The position numbers were made by a program, and so were the translations under genes. Positions 1 through 8,264 of a stretch of DNA of 47,524 nt are shown here, in pieces. Positions within the stretch are counted from its first letter, which is position 1; each line of letters begins with the position of its first letter. The notes under the pieces are model-generated. The model ran no database searches and was not told the origin of the DNA. It saw nothing but the letters and a program-made list of their open reading frames with translations. The stretch is from NCBI GenBank assembly GCA_029237735.1, contig JAQZBU010000018.1:1-47524 (forward strand), given 5' to 3'. The DNA is from Ramlibacter sp. GTDB taxonomy: Bacteria > Pseudomonadota > Gammaproteobacteria > Burkholderiales > Burkholderiaceae_C.

Positions 1-861
1 CGCCGCGCCATGCGCAAGGTGGACGAGGAGTACGGCAAGGACTGGTGGTTCAAGGTGTGGGGCCCGGACAGGCTGGTCGACGAGGGCATCGGCCGCGCCG
101 ACGACTGGATCATCAAGGGCGAGGCGCGCACGGCCAAGTGGCACGGGTTCGGCAACCTGGCCGAAGGCTTCAACATGCTGGACCCGATCAAGTCCACCAT
201 CGTCACGCCCGGCATGAACCTGAACGGCAAATTCGACAAGACGGGCATCCCCGCGTCGATCGTCACGAAGTTCCTGGCCGAGCACGGCATCATCGTGGAG
301 AAAACGGGCCTGTACAGCTTCTTCATCATGTTCACCATCGGCATCACCAAAGGCCGTTGGAACACCATGCTCACCGCGCTGCAGCAGTTCAAGGATGACT
401 ACGCCAAGAACCAGCCGATGTGGAAAATTCTGCCGGAGTTCTGCCAGCAGTACCCACGCTACGAGCGCATGGGGCTGGCCGACCTGTGCCAGCACGTGCA
501 CGAGCTGTACGCCAAGTACGACATCGCGCGCCTGACGACCGATATGTACCTGAGCGATCTCACCCCGGCCATGAAGCCGAGCGACGCCTTCGCCTACATC
601 GCTCACCGTAAAACGGAGCGAGTGGAGATCGATGAGCTGGAAGGGCGGATCACCACGTCCCTGGTGACGCCGTATCCCCCGGGCATCCCGCTGCTGATCC
701 CCGGTGAAGTGTTCAACAAGAAGATCGTGGATTACCTGAAGTTCTCCCGCGAGTTCAACGCCCAGTGTCCCGGCTTCGAAACCGACATCCATGGCCTGGT
801 CGAGGAAGAGGGCCCGGACGGCAAGCGGCGGTATTACGCCGACTGCGTGAAGGCGACCTGA
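1..861 (+). CDS. Orn/Lys/Arg decarboxylase, C-terminal part (5' end outside window)
   Basis: The frame is open from base 1, so the gene starts upstream; 286 codons and the TGA stop are visible. The product is the C-terminal half of a PLP-dependent biodegradative amino-acid decarboxylase (arginine, lysine or ornithine), which consumes a proton while making a polyamine and CO2. Recognisable family blocks are the stretch around GKFDKTGIPASIVTKFL, the segment containing GLYSFFIMFTIGITKGRW, and the C-terminal TPYPPGIPLLIPGE motif. The PLP lysine lies upstream of the window. Substrate cannot be decided from this part. It is followed by 153 non-coding bases with no clear terminator. Confidence 0.88.
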   Translation, partial: RRAMRKVDEEYGKDWWFKVWGPDRLVDEGIGRADDWIIKGEARTAKWHGFGNLAEGFNMLDPIKSTIVTPGMNLNGKFDKTGIPASIVTKFLAEHGIIVEKTGLYSFFIMFTIGITKGRWNTMLTALQQFKDDYAKNQPMWKILPEFCQQYPRYERMGLADLCQHVHELYAKYDIARLTTDMYLSDLTPAMKPSDAFAYIAHRKTERVEIDELEGRITTSLVTPYPPGIPLLIPGEVFNKKIVDYLKFSREFNAQCPGFETDIHGLVEEEGPDGKRRYYADCVKAT

Positions 862-1014
862 AGGGCGCACAGAGCTGGGCGCATCCCCGCCGGCCCCGTT
901 TTCCTGCGGTTTGTCGCGCCATGGCGCAGTCTGTCGCATCCCCCGTGCAATGCCCGGGCGGCGTCCCTACAGTTCTCCCCAACGGGCCGCTCGTGGCCCC
1001 ACTGGAGGAGTTCA

Positions 1015-1317
1015 ATGAGCAAGTTCAACCCTGCAAGCGGCGCGTATTTCGGGCGTTCCCGGCTTTCCGAAGCCATTGCCGAGATGAGCCTGACAGTGGC
1101 CGCGGCAGCCTTCACGGCCGCCATCTGGCTGGCCGTCGGCAGCTGGGCGCTGGTGCCGGGCGGGCCCGCTGCGGCCGAGGTCGCCACCAGCCCCGCCGGC
1201 GCCCGCCACGTTACCCTGCCTACGGTCTTGATCGTTGGCCGGCGCGACTCGCCTGACAGCACGCCGGTGACGACGACGGCGCAAAATACTGCCGCAAATC
1301 CGATTACTCTCCGCTAA
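1015..1317 (+). CDS. Small hypothetical protein with one membrane segment
   Basis: The 100-residue product is not recognised. It has a hydrophobic helix at about residues 25-55, consistent with one membrane span or an uncleaved signal, then a Pro/Thr/Ala-rich polar tail. The start is supported by a GGAGGAG Shine-Dalgarno a few bases upstream of ATG. Its stop overlaps the start of the downstream histidine kinase (TAATG), so the two are probably translationally coupled. It may be an accessory subunit of that sensor system, which is inference from position only. Confidence 0.6.
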   Translation: MSKFNPASGAYFGRSRLSEAIAEMSLTVAAAAFTAAIWLAVGSWALVPGGPAAAEVATSPAGARHVTLPTVLIVGRRDSPDSTPVTTTAQNTAANPITLR

Positions 1318-2558
1318 TGACGCCCCCGCGCAGCACCCCGACTACCGACCGCGGCTCCCTGATCGAATGGCTGTCCGACGTGAACAGGCAGGTTTCCCAG
1401 TGGGCGTCCTCGATGTCGTGGTGGCGCCTCATGCTGCTGTTCATCCTGATCCTGATCGCAGCCGCCATCATCGGGAACGTGCTGAACCTCGAGCATGACC
1501 GGGTGAGGGTGCCCGGCAAAGGCAAGGAGATCGTCGTCAACATCGGCGGCAAGGACGGTATCAAGATCATCCAGGGCAAGGACGGCGGCATCGTCGTGCC
1601 GCCCATTCCGCCGATCCCGCCACTGCCGGGCGAGTCGAAGGCTTCGAAGGACCCGGCCGACCCCGCCGACCCGAACCCGAACCCTCTTCCAGGAAATGAC
1701 GATGAGGACGAGGAAGTGACCCTGGTCGGCCGCCAGATCGTCACGTTCCGGGGCATCCTGGGCGACCTGGGCAGCGTGCTCATCGTCATCCTGTTTGCCT
1801 ACCTCACGGCCGCCAAGATTGTCGTGAAGAAGGTGGCACAAGCCGATGCCAAAGTGAGGTCCGCGGTGGACGCCGCGGAACGGGAAGCGATGGAGCGGCA
1901 GCTGGTCCAGGCCCGGCTGCAGGTGCTGCAGGCGCAGGTCGAGCCCCACTTCCTCTTCAACACGCTGTCCGCGGTGGACTACCTGATCGAGACGGAGCCG
2001 CCACGCGCCTCCCGCATGCAGAAGGCGCTCATCACCTACCTGCGGGGCGCGTTGCCGCAAATGCGCCAGGAGTCATCGACGCTCGGGCGCGAGCTCAGGC
2101 TGATCAAGTCCTACCTCGAACTCATCAAAATGCGGATCGAGGATCGCCTGGAAGTGGAGATCGCGGTGCCCGAGGGGCTGGAGTCTGCGGAGTTCCCGCC
2201 GATGATGCTGCAGTCGCTCGTCGAGAACGCCATCAAGCACGGCATCGAGCCCAAGCCCGAGGGTGGCAAAGTGCGAGTCTCCGCCGGCATCCACAACGCC
2301 CAGCTGTGGGTGGAGGTCAGCGACACGGGCGTCGGCGTGCCCGACGGTGACTTGCTGGACGGGCCCACCTCCGGCACCGGCATCGGCCTGCATAACATCC
2401 GGGAGAGGCTTGCCGTGCTCTACCCCGGCAAGAGCCGGATCATGTTGAAGTCCGACCCGGCCACGGGGACGGTGGTAAGGATTTCCGTGCCTTATCAGGT
2501 CGGCCCCGACGTGGTGGCGGCCGACGCTGCCGGCGAACCCGCGGGAAAGCCCGCATGA
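1317..2558 (+). CDS. LytS/YehU-type sensor histidine kinase
   Basis: A 413-residue membrane histidine kinase of the His_kinase (LytS) family. A membrane span lies at about residues 36-55 and a second at about 147-168; between them is an extracytoplasmic segment of about 90 residues containing a Gly-Lys-Asp repeat and a Pro/Asp-rich stretch. The phosphoacceptor is H211 in the motif EPHFLFNTLS, and the ATPase N-box is around N304 (ENAIKHG), followed by the glycine-rich GTGIGLHNIRERL segment. ATG overlaps the preceding stop, and its own stop overlaps the response regulator start (ATGA), so the kinase and regulator form a two-component pair. The signal is unknown. Confidence 0.93.
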   Translation: MTPPRSTPTTDRGSLIEWLSDVNRQVSQWASSMSWWRLMLLFILILIAAAIIGNVLNLEHDRVRVPGKGKEIVVNIGGKDGIKIIQGKDGGIVVPPIPPIPPLPGESKASKDPADPADPNPNPLPGNDDEDEEVTLVGRQIVTFRGILGDLGSVLIVILFAYLTAAKIVVKKVAQADAKVRSAVDAAEREAMERQLVQARLQVLQAQVEPHFLFNTLSAVDYLIETEPPRASRMQKALITYLRGALPQMRQESSTLGRELRLIKSYLELIKMRIEDRLEVEIAVPEGLESAEFPPMMLQSLVENAIKHGIEPKPEGGKVRVSAGIHNAQLWVEVSDTGVGVPDGDLLDGPTSGTGIGLHNIRERLAVLYPGKSRIMLKSDPATGTVVRISVPYQVGPDVVAADAAGEPAGKPA

Positions 2559-3394
2559 CGGACAACGCGGTTTCTTCAGTTGTGTTGCGGGCGCTGGTGG
2601 CCGACGATGAGCGCCTGCTGCGCGAGCAGCTCAAGAGCAGGCTCTCGGAAGTCTGGCCCGAGCTGCAGATCTGCGGCGAGGCGCGCGACGGCCAGGAGGC
2701 CGCTGACATGGCGGAAGCCTTGCGGCCCGACGTCGTGTTCCTCGATATCCGCATGCCCGGCCTGACCGGGCTCGAGGCCGCCAGGGAGATCGTCACCTTG
2801 CCGTCGTGGTCGGGCGAGATCGTCTTCGTCACGGCCTACGACGAATATGCCGTCGCTGCTTTCGAGCAAGGGGCGCTGGACTACCTGCTCAAACCCGTCG
2901 AGCCCGAGCGCCTGGTGCAAACCGCGCAGCGCGTGAAGGCGCGCCTTCACGCGCGGCAGCCGCGAGCCGGTCAAGGCGAATCCCGGGCGGACGAAACAGC
3001 CCTCGACGCGCTGCTCGAGAAGCTGCTCCACGCGCAGCAGTCGATGGGGCGAGCCGCGCATCACGAGCCGCCGATGCGCTGGATTCAGTGCGCAGCGGGT
3101 TCGACCACGAAGCTGATCGACGTCAAGGACGTCCTTTTCTTCCGATCGGACGAGAAATACACGCGAGTGCAGACGCGGGACCAGGAAGCCCTGATTCGGA
3201 CGCCGATCCGCGAATTGTTACCGCGGCTGGACGGCCAGCAGTTCTGGCAAATCCATCGCGGGACGATCGTCAACCTCAGCGCTATTGCGGCAGTAACCCG
3301 CGACGATACCGGTCGCCAGCGGGTTCACATCAGCGGGCACCCTGAGGTGCTCGAGGTGAGCCGCAGCTTTGCCCACCTGTTCCGCGCCAGCTAG
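2555..3394 (+). CDS. LytTR-family response regulator
   Basis: A 279-residue response regulator, probably phosphorylated by the kinase encoded immediately upstream (4-base overlap). The receiver domain spans about residues 10-130, with the acidic pair D17/D18, phosphoacceptor D64 in VFLDIRMPG, and a conserved Lys in the LLKPVEPERL segment. A linker leads to a LytTR DNA-binding domain at about 175-275, recognisable by its FFRSDEKYTRVQT and FWQIHRGTIVNLSAI blocks. LytTR proteins bind paired short repeats upstream of target promoters; no such target is obvious nearby. The stop codon lies in the loop of a strong terminator. Confidence 0.94.
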   Translation: MTDNAVSSVVLRALVADDERLLREQLKSRLSEVWPELQICGEARDGQEAADMAEALRPDVVFLDIRMPGLTGLEAAREIVTLPSWSGEIVFVTAYDEYAVAAFEQGALDYLLKPVEPERLVQTAQRVKARLHARQPRAGQGESRADETALDALLEKLLHAQQSMGRAAHHEPPMRWIQCAAGSTTKLIDVKDVLFFRSDEKYTRVQTRDQEALIRTPIRELLPRLDGQQFWQIHRGTIVNLSAIAAVTRDDTGRQRVHISGHPEVLEVSRSFAHLFRAS

Positions 3395-3420
3395 GCGCGG
3401 GACAGGTGGCGCTTTTTTTT
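3373..3420 (+). terminator. Rho-independent terminator of the LytS/LytTR operon
   Basis: A 16-base-pair stem (3373-3388 with 3394-3409, all paired with one G:U) has a 5-base loop and is followed within four bases by eight Ts (3413-3420). The TAG stop of the response regulator is at 3392-3394, so the left arm encodes the last amino acids. There is no T run on the other side, so it should act only on plus-strand transcripts, not on fabI. Confidence 0.93.
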
Positions 3421-3424
3421 GCGC

Positions 3425-4231
3425 TCAGCCGACCGACGGCTCGGTGACGGCAACGGCCGTCTGGCTGAAGCCGCCGTCCACGTAAGTGATCTCCGCGGTG
3501 ACGCCGCCGGCGAGGTCGCTTAAAAGGAAGGCCGCCACGTTGCCGACATCGTCGATCGTTACGTTGCGGCGCAAGGGCGCCCCCGCGGCAACGATGGCCA
3601 GAAGCTTGCTGAAATCCTTGATGCCACTGGCCGCGAGCGTTTTGATCGGCCCGGCGCTGATGCCGTTCACGCGCATGCTGCGGCCATCGGGCAGCCGTCC
3701 CACTGCCTCGGCGAGGTAGCGCACGGACGCTTCGAGGCTGGCCTTGGCCAGGCCCATCGTGTTGTAGTTGGGGATGGCGCGCATCGCGCCCAGGTAGGTC
3801 ATCGTCAGAAGCGACGACTTGTCATTGAGGTAGGGCAGGGCCGCCTTGGCCATCGCCGGGAAGCTGTATGCGCTGATGTCGTGCGCGATCCGGAAATTCT
3901 CCCGGGAGAGGCCCTCGAGAAAATTGCCGGCGATCGCTTCGCGTGGGGCGAAACCGATGCTGTGTACGAAACCGTCGAATTTTGGCCAGGTGGCCGACAG
4001 GTCGGCGAAGAGTTTCTCGATCTGGGCGTCGTCGCCGACGTCGCAGTCGAAGATGAGGGTGGAGCCGAAATCGGCCGCGAACTCAGTAATGCGCTCCTTG
4101 AATCGCTCGCCCACGTAACTGAACGCCAGCTCGGCGCCCTGGTCGTGGCATGCCTTGGCGATGCCGTACGCGATCGACCGGTTGGACAGGACGCCGGTGA
4201 TCAACAATTTTTTGCCAGTGAGGAAACCCAT
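3425..4231 (-). CDS. fabI: Enoyl-[acyl-carrier-protein] reductase (NADH) FabI
   Basis: FabI performs the last reduction in each cycle of fatty acid elongation, converting enoyl-ACP to acyl-ACP with NADH in the cytoplasm. The 268-residue product begins [13 protein letters not shown] with the FabI-type cofactor loop ([13 protein letters not shown]). The catalytic residues fall at Y146, Y156 and K163, the same numbering as the E. coli enzyme. A longer open frame extends upstream, but the family starts at this ATG and an AAAGAG sequence precedes it. It is divergent from yejA with only 37 bases between the start codons. FabI is the triclosan target. Confidence 0.97.
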   Translation of the reverse strand: MGFLTGKKLLITGVLSNRSIAYGIAKACHDQGAELAFSYVGERFKERITEFAADFGSTLIFDCDVGDDAQIEKLFADLSATWPKFDGFVHSIGFAPREAIAGNFLEGLSRENFRIAHDISAYSFPAMAKAALPYLNDKSSLLTMTYLGAMRAIPNYNTMGLAKASLEASVRYLAEAVGRLPDGRSMRVNGISAGPIKTLAASGIKDFSKLLAIVAAGAPLRRNVTIDDVGNVAAFLLSDLAGGVTAEITYVDGGFSQTAVAVTEPSVG

Positions 4232-4247
4232 AGTCTCTTTGCGTAAA

Positions 4248-4263
4248 AATTCTGTGCAGAATT
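4248..4263. promoter_or_regulatory. Palindrome in the fabI/yejA divergent intergenic region
   Basis: A perfect inverted repeat, AATTCTG-TG-CAGAATT, occupies nearly half of the 37-base gap between two divergent start codons. It ends six bases before the yejA ATG. A weak minus-strand promoter can be drawn across it (GCGACA, 17 bases, TACGCA), which would place the palindrome in the fabI spacer. A regulator-binding role is inferred from symmetry and position only. Confidence 0.45.
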
Positions 4264-4268
4264 GTCGC

Positions 4269-6101
4269 ATGCGAGCTTTGCTGTTGTTTTTGCTGCTCAT
4301 TCTCGGGCGGCCCGGATGGGCTGCGCCGGGATATGCGGTGTGGGGTACTTTCAAGTACGCGCCCGGTTTCACGCACTTCGAGTACGTCAATCCGGATGCC
4401 CCCAAAGGGGGTGAGCTGCGCATGATTGCCGGCTCCCGCATCTCCACATTCGACAAATACAACCCGTATACGCTCAAAGGGAACGCGCCGTCGTTCGTGG
4501 GCGACCTGCTGTTCGAGAGCCTGCTCACGTCCCCCATGGACGAGATCGGCGTGGCCTACGGCCTGCTGGCGGAAGACGTGGAGGTGCCGGCCGACTTGCT
4601 GTCGGCAACGTTTCGCATCCGCCCGGAGGCGAAGTTCCATAACGGCGACACAGTCCGCGCCGCGGACGTGAAGTACAGCTTCGAGACGCTGATCTCCCAG
4701 TACGCGCACCCGTCGTATGCCACGCTGCTGGCCGACGTCGCCGGGTGCGACGTGGTCGACGAGCGCACCGTGCGCTTCCGGTTCAAGAAGAAGGACCGGC
4801 AAATGCCGCTCGTCGTGGGCGGCATCCCGGTCTTCAGTCCCAAATGGGGCATGGAAAACGGCAAGCCCAAGCAGTTCGACCAGATCACGACCGAGACCCC
4901 CATAGGCACCGGCCCTTACAAGATCGGGCCGGTACGCTTCGGCAAGGACGTGACGTACGTGCGCGACCCGAACTACTGGGGCCGCAACCTGGCGGTGCGC
5001 CGCGGCATGAATAACTTCGATCGCATCACGATCAAGATCTACCGGGACAGCACGGCGCAACTCGAGGCGCTCAAGGCCGGCGAATTCGACCTGATGCAGT
5101 TCTTCTCGGCAGGCGACTGGACGCGGCGCCTGAACGGCAAGCGCATCGAAAGCGGCGAGCTGGTGAAAATGCATTTCCAGCACAAGCTGCCTCACGGCTT
5201 TTACAGCTACGTGCTCAACCTGCGGTTGCCGAAATTCCAGGACCGCCGTGTGCGCATGGCACTGGAGCTGGCCATGGATTACGAGTGGATGAACATCCAC
5301 CTGTTTCGGGGCAGCTACGTGCGGGTGAAGGGCGTGTTCGGCAACACCGACTGCGAGGCCAACGGCCTTCCGTCGCCGGCGGAAGTGGCTTTGATGGAGC
5401 CGTTCCGATCGAGCCTCCCGGCCGAGGTCTTCGGGCCGATGGCCGTCCCGCCGCGCACTGACGGCAACAACTCCTTGCGCGCGAACCTGCGCAAGGCCCA
5501 GGCGCTGCTGGCCGAGGCGGGTTGGACCTACCGCGACGGCGCTCTGCGAAATGCAAAGGGCGAGGCGCTCACGGTCGAATTCCTGGACAGCTCGGAAGCG
5601 CGCGGGGCGACGACCACGGCGGCATGGAAGCGCGCCCTGGCGCAACTGGGTATCCAGTTCACCCTGCGCGAAGTTGACTTCGCGCTTTGGCAGCAGCGCC
5701 TCGAATCCAATAATTTCGAGGTGCTCGGGATTTCCTTTCCCGGCACTCATTTCCCCGGTTCGGACTATGCCGATCTGTTCGGCAGCAAGGCCGCGGATAC
5801 GCCAGGATCGGGGAACTACGGCGGCATCAAGAACCCAGCCATCGACGCGCTGATCGGAAAGCTCACGGCCGCGGAGATGCGGGACGACTTCCTGGCGGCG
5901 TGCAGATCGTTGGACCGTGTTATCGCCCACGGCCACTACCTGATCCCGGCGTGGACCAGTGCGAGCCGCCGCATCGCGTTCAGTGACTGGAAGCTGGATA
6001 GGCCCAAGGTCGTTCCAGCTTACCCGCCGGAGGGCGTGCCCTATATGGACTGGTTCATGACCACCTGGTGGGCACGCATGCCGCCCAAGACGTCGAAGTA
6101 A
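4269..6101 (+). CDS. yejA: Extracellular solute-binding protein, family 5 (YejA-like)
   Basis: The 610-residue periplasmic binding component of a dipeptide/oligopeptide ABC importer. An N-terminal signal peptide (residues 1 to about 19, hydrophobic run then WAAPG) precedes the SBP family 5 fold, with the typical [15 protein letters not shown] and DVKYSFETL blocks. The order binding protein, two permeases and a double ATPase matches E. coli YejABEF, which takes up microcin C and other peptides. An in-frame extension of 38 codons overlaps the divergent fabI gene and would bury the signal peptide, so the ATG at 4269 is chosen. Seventeen bases separate it from yejB. Confidence 0.93.
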   Translation: MRALLLFLLLILGRPGWAAPGYAVWGTFKYAPGFTHFEYVNPDAPKGGELRMIAGSRISTFDKYNPYTLKGNAPSFVGDLLFESLLTSPMDEIGVAYGLLAEDVEVPADLLSATFRIRPEAKFHNGDTVRAADVKYSFETLISQYAHPSYATLLADVAGCDVVDERTVRFRFKKKDRQMPLVVGGIPVFSPKWGMENGKPKQFDQITTETPIGTGPYKIGPVRFGKDVTYVRDPNYWGRNLAVRRGMNNFDRITIKIYRDSTAQLEALKAGEFDLMQFFSAGDWTRRLNGKRIESGELVKMHFQHKLPHGFYSYVLNLRLPKFQDRRVRMALELAMDYEWMNIHLFRGSYVRVKGVFGNTDCEANGLPSPAEVALMEPFRSSLPAEVFGPMAVPPRTDGNNSLRANLRKAQALLAEAGWTYRDGALRNAKGEALTVEFLDSSEARGATTTAAWKRALAQLGIQFTLREVDFALWQQRLESNNFEVLGISFPGTHFPGSDYADLFGSKAADTPGSGNYGGIKNPAIDALIGKLTAAEMRDDFLAACRSLDRVIAHGHYLIPAWTSASRRIAFSDWKLDRPKVVPAYPPEGVPYMDWFMTTWWARMPPKTSK

Positions 6102-6118
6102 GCATCGAAGCAAGGCCC

Positions 6119-7138
6119 ATGTTTTCCTACATCCTCAAACGCATCCTCCTGATGCTGCCCACCTTGTTTGGCGTGCTGCTGATCACCTTCGTGGTGACCC
6201 AGTTCGTGCCCGGAGGGCCGGTCGAGCAGTACATGGCCGAAGCGCGCCGCGTCCAGGGCGGCGGTGATGCCTCGGCGTACCGCGGCGGTCAGGGCGTCGA
6301 CCCGAGGCGCATCGAGCAGATCAAGAAGCTCTATGGTTTCGACAAGCCGCCGGCCGAGCGTTTCTGGCAGATGCTGGGCCAGTACGCACGCTTCGACCTG
6401 GGCCGCAGCTTCATGCACAACAAGCCGGTGAGCCAGTTGATCATCGAAAAGCTCCCGGTGTCCATCAGCCTGGGGCTATGGACCTTCTTCATCAGCTACC
6501 TGATCGCCGTGCCGCTCGGGGTCGCCAAGGCCGTGCGAGCGGGCTCGCGGTTCGACTTCATCACCACGCTCCTCGTGCTCGTGGGCTACGCCATTCCGGG
6601 TTTTGTGCTGGGTCTCGCGTTGCTCGTGGTTTTCGGCGGGCACTTCCAATGGTTCCCGCTGCGGGGACTGACCTCGTCGAACTGGGATGAGTTGAGCTGG
6701 GGCGCGCGCATCGCGGACTACCTGTGGCACATCACCTTGCCCGTCACGGCGATGGTGCTGGGCAGCTTCGCCGTGACCACGATGCTCACCAAGAATTCGT
6801 TCCTCGAGGAGATCCGCAAGCAATACGTTCTCACGGCCCGGGCCAAGGGCCTGACGGAACGGCGAGTGCTCTGGAAGCACGTCTTCCGCAATGCGCTGAT
6901 CCCCATCCTCACCGGTTTTCCGGCGGCGTTCATCGGCGCCTTCTTCACCGGGTCGCTGCTGATCGAGACACTGTTCTCGCTCGACGGCCTCGGCCTTCTC
7001 AGCTACGAAAGCATCATCCGGCGCGACTACCCGGTCGTCCTCGGGGCGCTGTTCGTTTTCACGCTGATCGGGCTCATTACCAAACTCATCAGCGATCTCA
7101 GCTATGTCTGGGCCGACCCCCGTGTCAAGTTTGACTAA
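6119..7138 (+). CDS. yejB: ABC transporter permease YejB
   Basis: A 339-residue inner-membrane permease of the DppB/OppB type. It starts MFSYILKRILLMLPTLFGVL, with the first membrane helix at the N-terminus as in YejB, then a large periplasmic loop and the BPD_transp_1 domain. The EAA loop that contacts the ATPase is in the segment ARAKGLTERRVLWKHVFRNAL. It pairs with YejE downstream and is fed by the YejA-like protein upstream. The selected ATG matches E. coli YejB; an in-frame start 17 codons earlier overlaps yejA and lacks support. Confidence 0.95.
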   Translation: MFSYILKRILLMLPTLFGVLLITFVVTQFVPGGPVEQYMAEARRVQGGGDASAYRGGQGVDPRRIEQIKKLYGFDKPPAERFWQMLGQYARFDLGRSFMHNKPVSQLIIEKLPVSISLGLWTFFISYLIAVPLGVAKAVRAGSRFDFITTLLVLVGYAIPGFVLGLALLVVFGGHFQWFPLRGLTSSNWDELSWGARIADYLWHITLPVTAMVLGSFAVTTMLTKNSFLEEIRKQYVLTARAKGLTERRVLWKHVFRNALIPILTGFPAAFIGAFFTGSLLIETLFSLDGLGLLSYESIIRRDYPVVLGALFVFTLIGLITKLISDLSYVWADPRVKFD

Positions 7139-7214
7139 CCCCCCCGAAGCGGCCTCCGGCCGCCTCCCCCCCTCAGGGGGGGCGCCATCTGTGGACGGGC
7201 GGAGCCCGATCCAC
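7139..7214 (+). repeat. Three-hairpin GC-rich intergenic element, copy 1
   Basis: After a run of seven Cs come three hairpins: GCGGCC-TCC-GGCCGC (7149-7163), seven Cs, TCA and seven Gs (7166-7182), and GTGGACGGGC-GGA-GCCCG-A-TCCAC (7191-7214). It fills the yejB-yejE gap. A second copy at 21026-21098 has the same order of C-run and hairpins but different stem sequences. It resembles the GC-rich dispersed intergenic elements of Comamonadaceae genomes, which is recollection and not a search. Confidence 0.65.
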
Positions 7215-7226
7215 GGTGGCCCACGA

Positions 7227-8264
7227 ATGGGACCCGTCGTTTCGCAGAGTCCGGCTGCGCGCGCATGGCGGCGCTTTCGGCGCAACCGGCTTGGTTTCGT
7301 GAGCCTGGTGATCTTCTGCACGCTGGTTGTCCTGAGCCTCATCGCGGAGGTGATCTCCAACGACAAGCCGCTCGTCGTGCGCTACAACGGGCAGTTCTAC
7401 TTTCCGATGGTCAACGAGTATCCAGAAAGGACCTTCGGCGGCGACTTTCCGGGGCCCACCGATTACCTCGACCCGCTGGTGCGCGCACATATCACCGCAG
7501 GCGACAACTGGGCACTCTACACACTGAACCCGTACGGCGCCAAGACGATCACCTACTACACCCCGCACCCCTTTCCAAGCCCGCCTTCGCGGGAAAACTG
7601 GCTGGGCACCGACGAGCGGGGCCGCGACCTGCTGGCCCAACTGCTGTATGGGTTCAGGTTGAGCGTGCTGTTCGGGCTGGCCCTGATGGCGATTGGCACG
7701 GTCGTCGGGGTCATCACCGGCGCGATCCAAGGGTATTTCGGCGGCAAGACCGACCTGGCGTTCCAGCGCTTCATCGAAATCTGGGAAGCGATGCCCGAGT
7801 TGTACCTGCTCATTATTTTCAGCGCTATCTTCGCGCCCAGTGTCGCGTTGCTGCTCATCCTGCTGAGCCTTTTCGGCTGGACCAACCTGTCGAACTACGT
7901 GCGCGCGGAGTTCCTGCGAAACAGGCAGATGGATTACGTTCGCGCCGCCCGTGCCCTGGGCGTCGGTAACGGCCGGATCATGTGGCGCCACATCCTGCCC
8001 AACAGCCTGACGCCGGTCGTGACTTTCCTGCCGTTTCGCATGAGTGCGGCGATCCTTGCCCTGACGTCCCTCGATTTCCTGGGGCTGGGCGTGCCGCCGG
8101 GCACGCCTTCGCTGGGTGAACTGCTGGCACAGGGCAAGCAGAACATCGACGCTTGGTGGATTTCCATCATCACGTTCCTGGTGCTTGTCGTGACCTTGCT
8201 GCTGCTGACCTTGATGGGCGATGCGCTGCGTGATGCGCTCGACCCGCGAAAGGCCGACGTATGA
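7227..8264 (+). CDS. yejE: ABC transporter permease YejE
   Basis: A 345-residue inner-membrane permease, partner of YejB. The N-terminus ([17 protein letters not shown]) aligns with the E. coli YejE start, and the long periplasmic loop contains the YejE-specific [16 protein letters not shown] segment. The BPD_transp_1 domain covers about residues 140-340, with the EAA loop at [21 protein letters not shown]. The frame is open back to an ATG at 7104 inside yejB, but that would translate the hairpin element, so the ATG at 7227 is preferred. Its Shine-Dalgarno is weak (GGTGG). The stop overlaps yejF (ATGA). Confidence 0.93.
   Translation: MGPVVSQSPAARAWRRFRRNRLGFVSLVIFCTLVVLSLIAEVISNDKPLVVRYNGQFYFPMVNEYPERTFGGDFPGPTDYLDPLVRAHITAGDNWALYTLNPYGAKTITYYTPHPFPSPPSRENWLGTDERGRDLLAQLLYGFRLSVLFGLALMAIGTVVGVITGAIQGYFGGKTDLAFQRFIEIWEAMPELYLLIIFSAIFAPSVALLLILLSLFGWTNLSNYVRAEFLRNRQMDYVRAARALGVGNGRIMWRHILPNSLTPVVTFLPFRMSAAILALTSLDFLGLGVPPGTPSLGELLAQGKQNIDAWWISIITFLVLVVTLLLLTLMGDALRDALDPRKADV

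Noticed and set aside
862..1014. Terminator or promoter between the decarboxylase and the small membrane protein
   Set aside because: Only a short CGGGCC/GGCCC pairing and a TACAGT without matching -35 were found; neither is convincing.
4232..4537. N-terminal extension of FabI
   Set aside because: It would cross the yejA start; FabI proteins start at MGFLTGK and catalytic numbering fits E. coli only with that start.
4083..6113. A 676-codon open frame antisense to yejA
   Set aside because: The plus-strand product is a clear solute-binding protein with signal peptide; the antisense product is low-complexity and has no start signal.
7104..7226. Upstream ATG for yejE overlapping yejB
   Set aside because: It would translate the three-hairpin element into a Pro/Gly-rich tail; E. 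coli YejE starts at the position equivalent to 7227.
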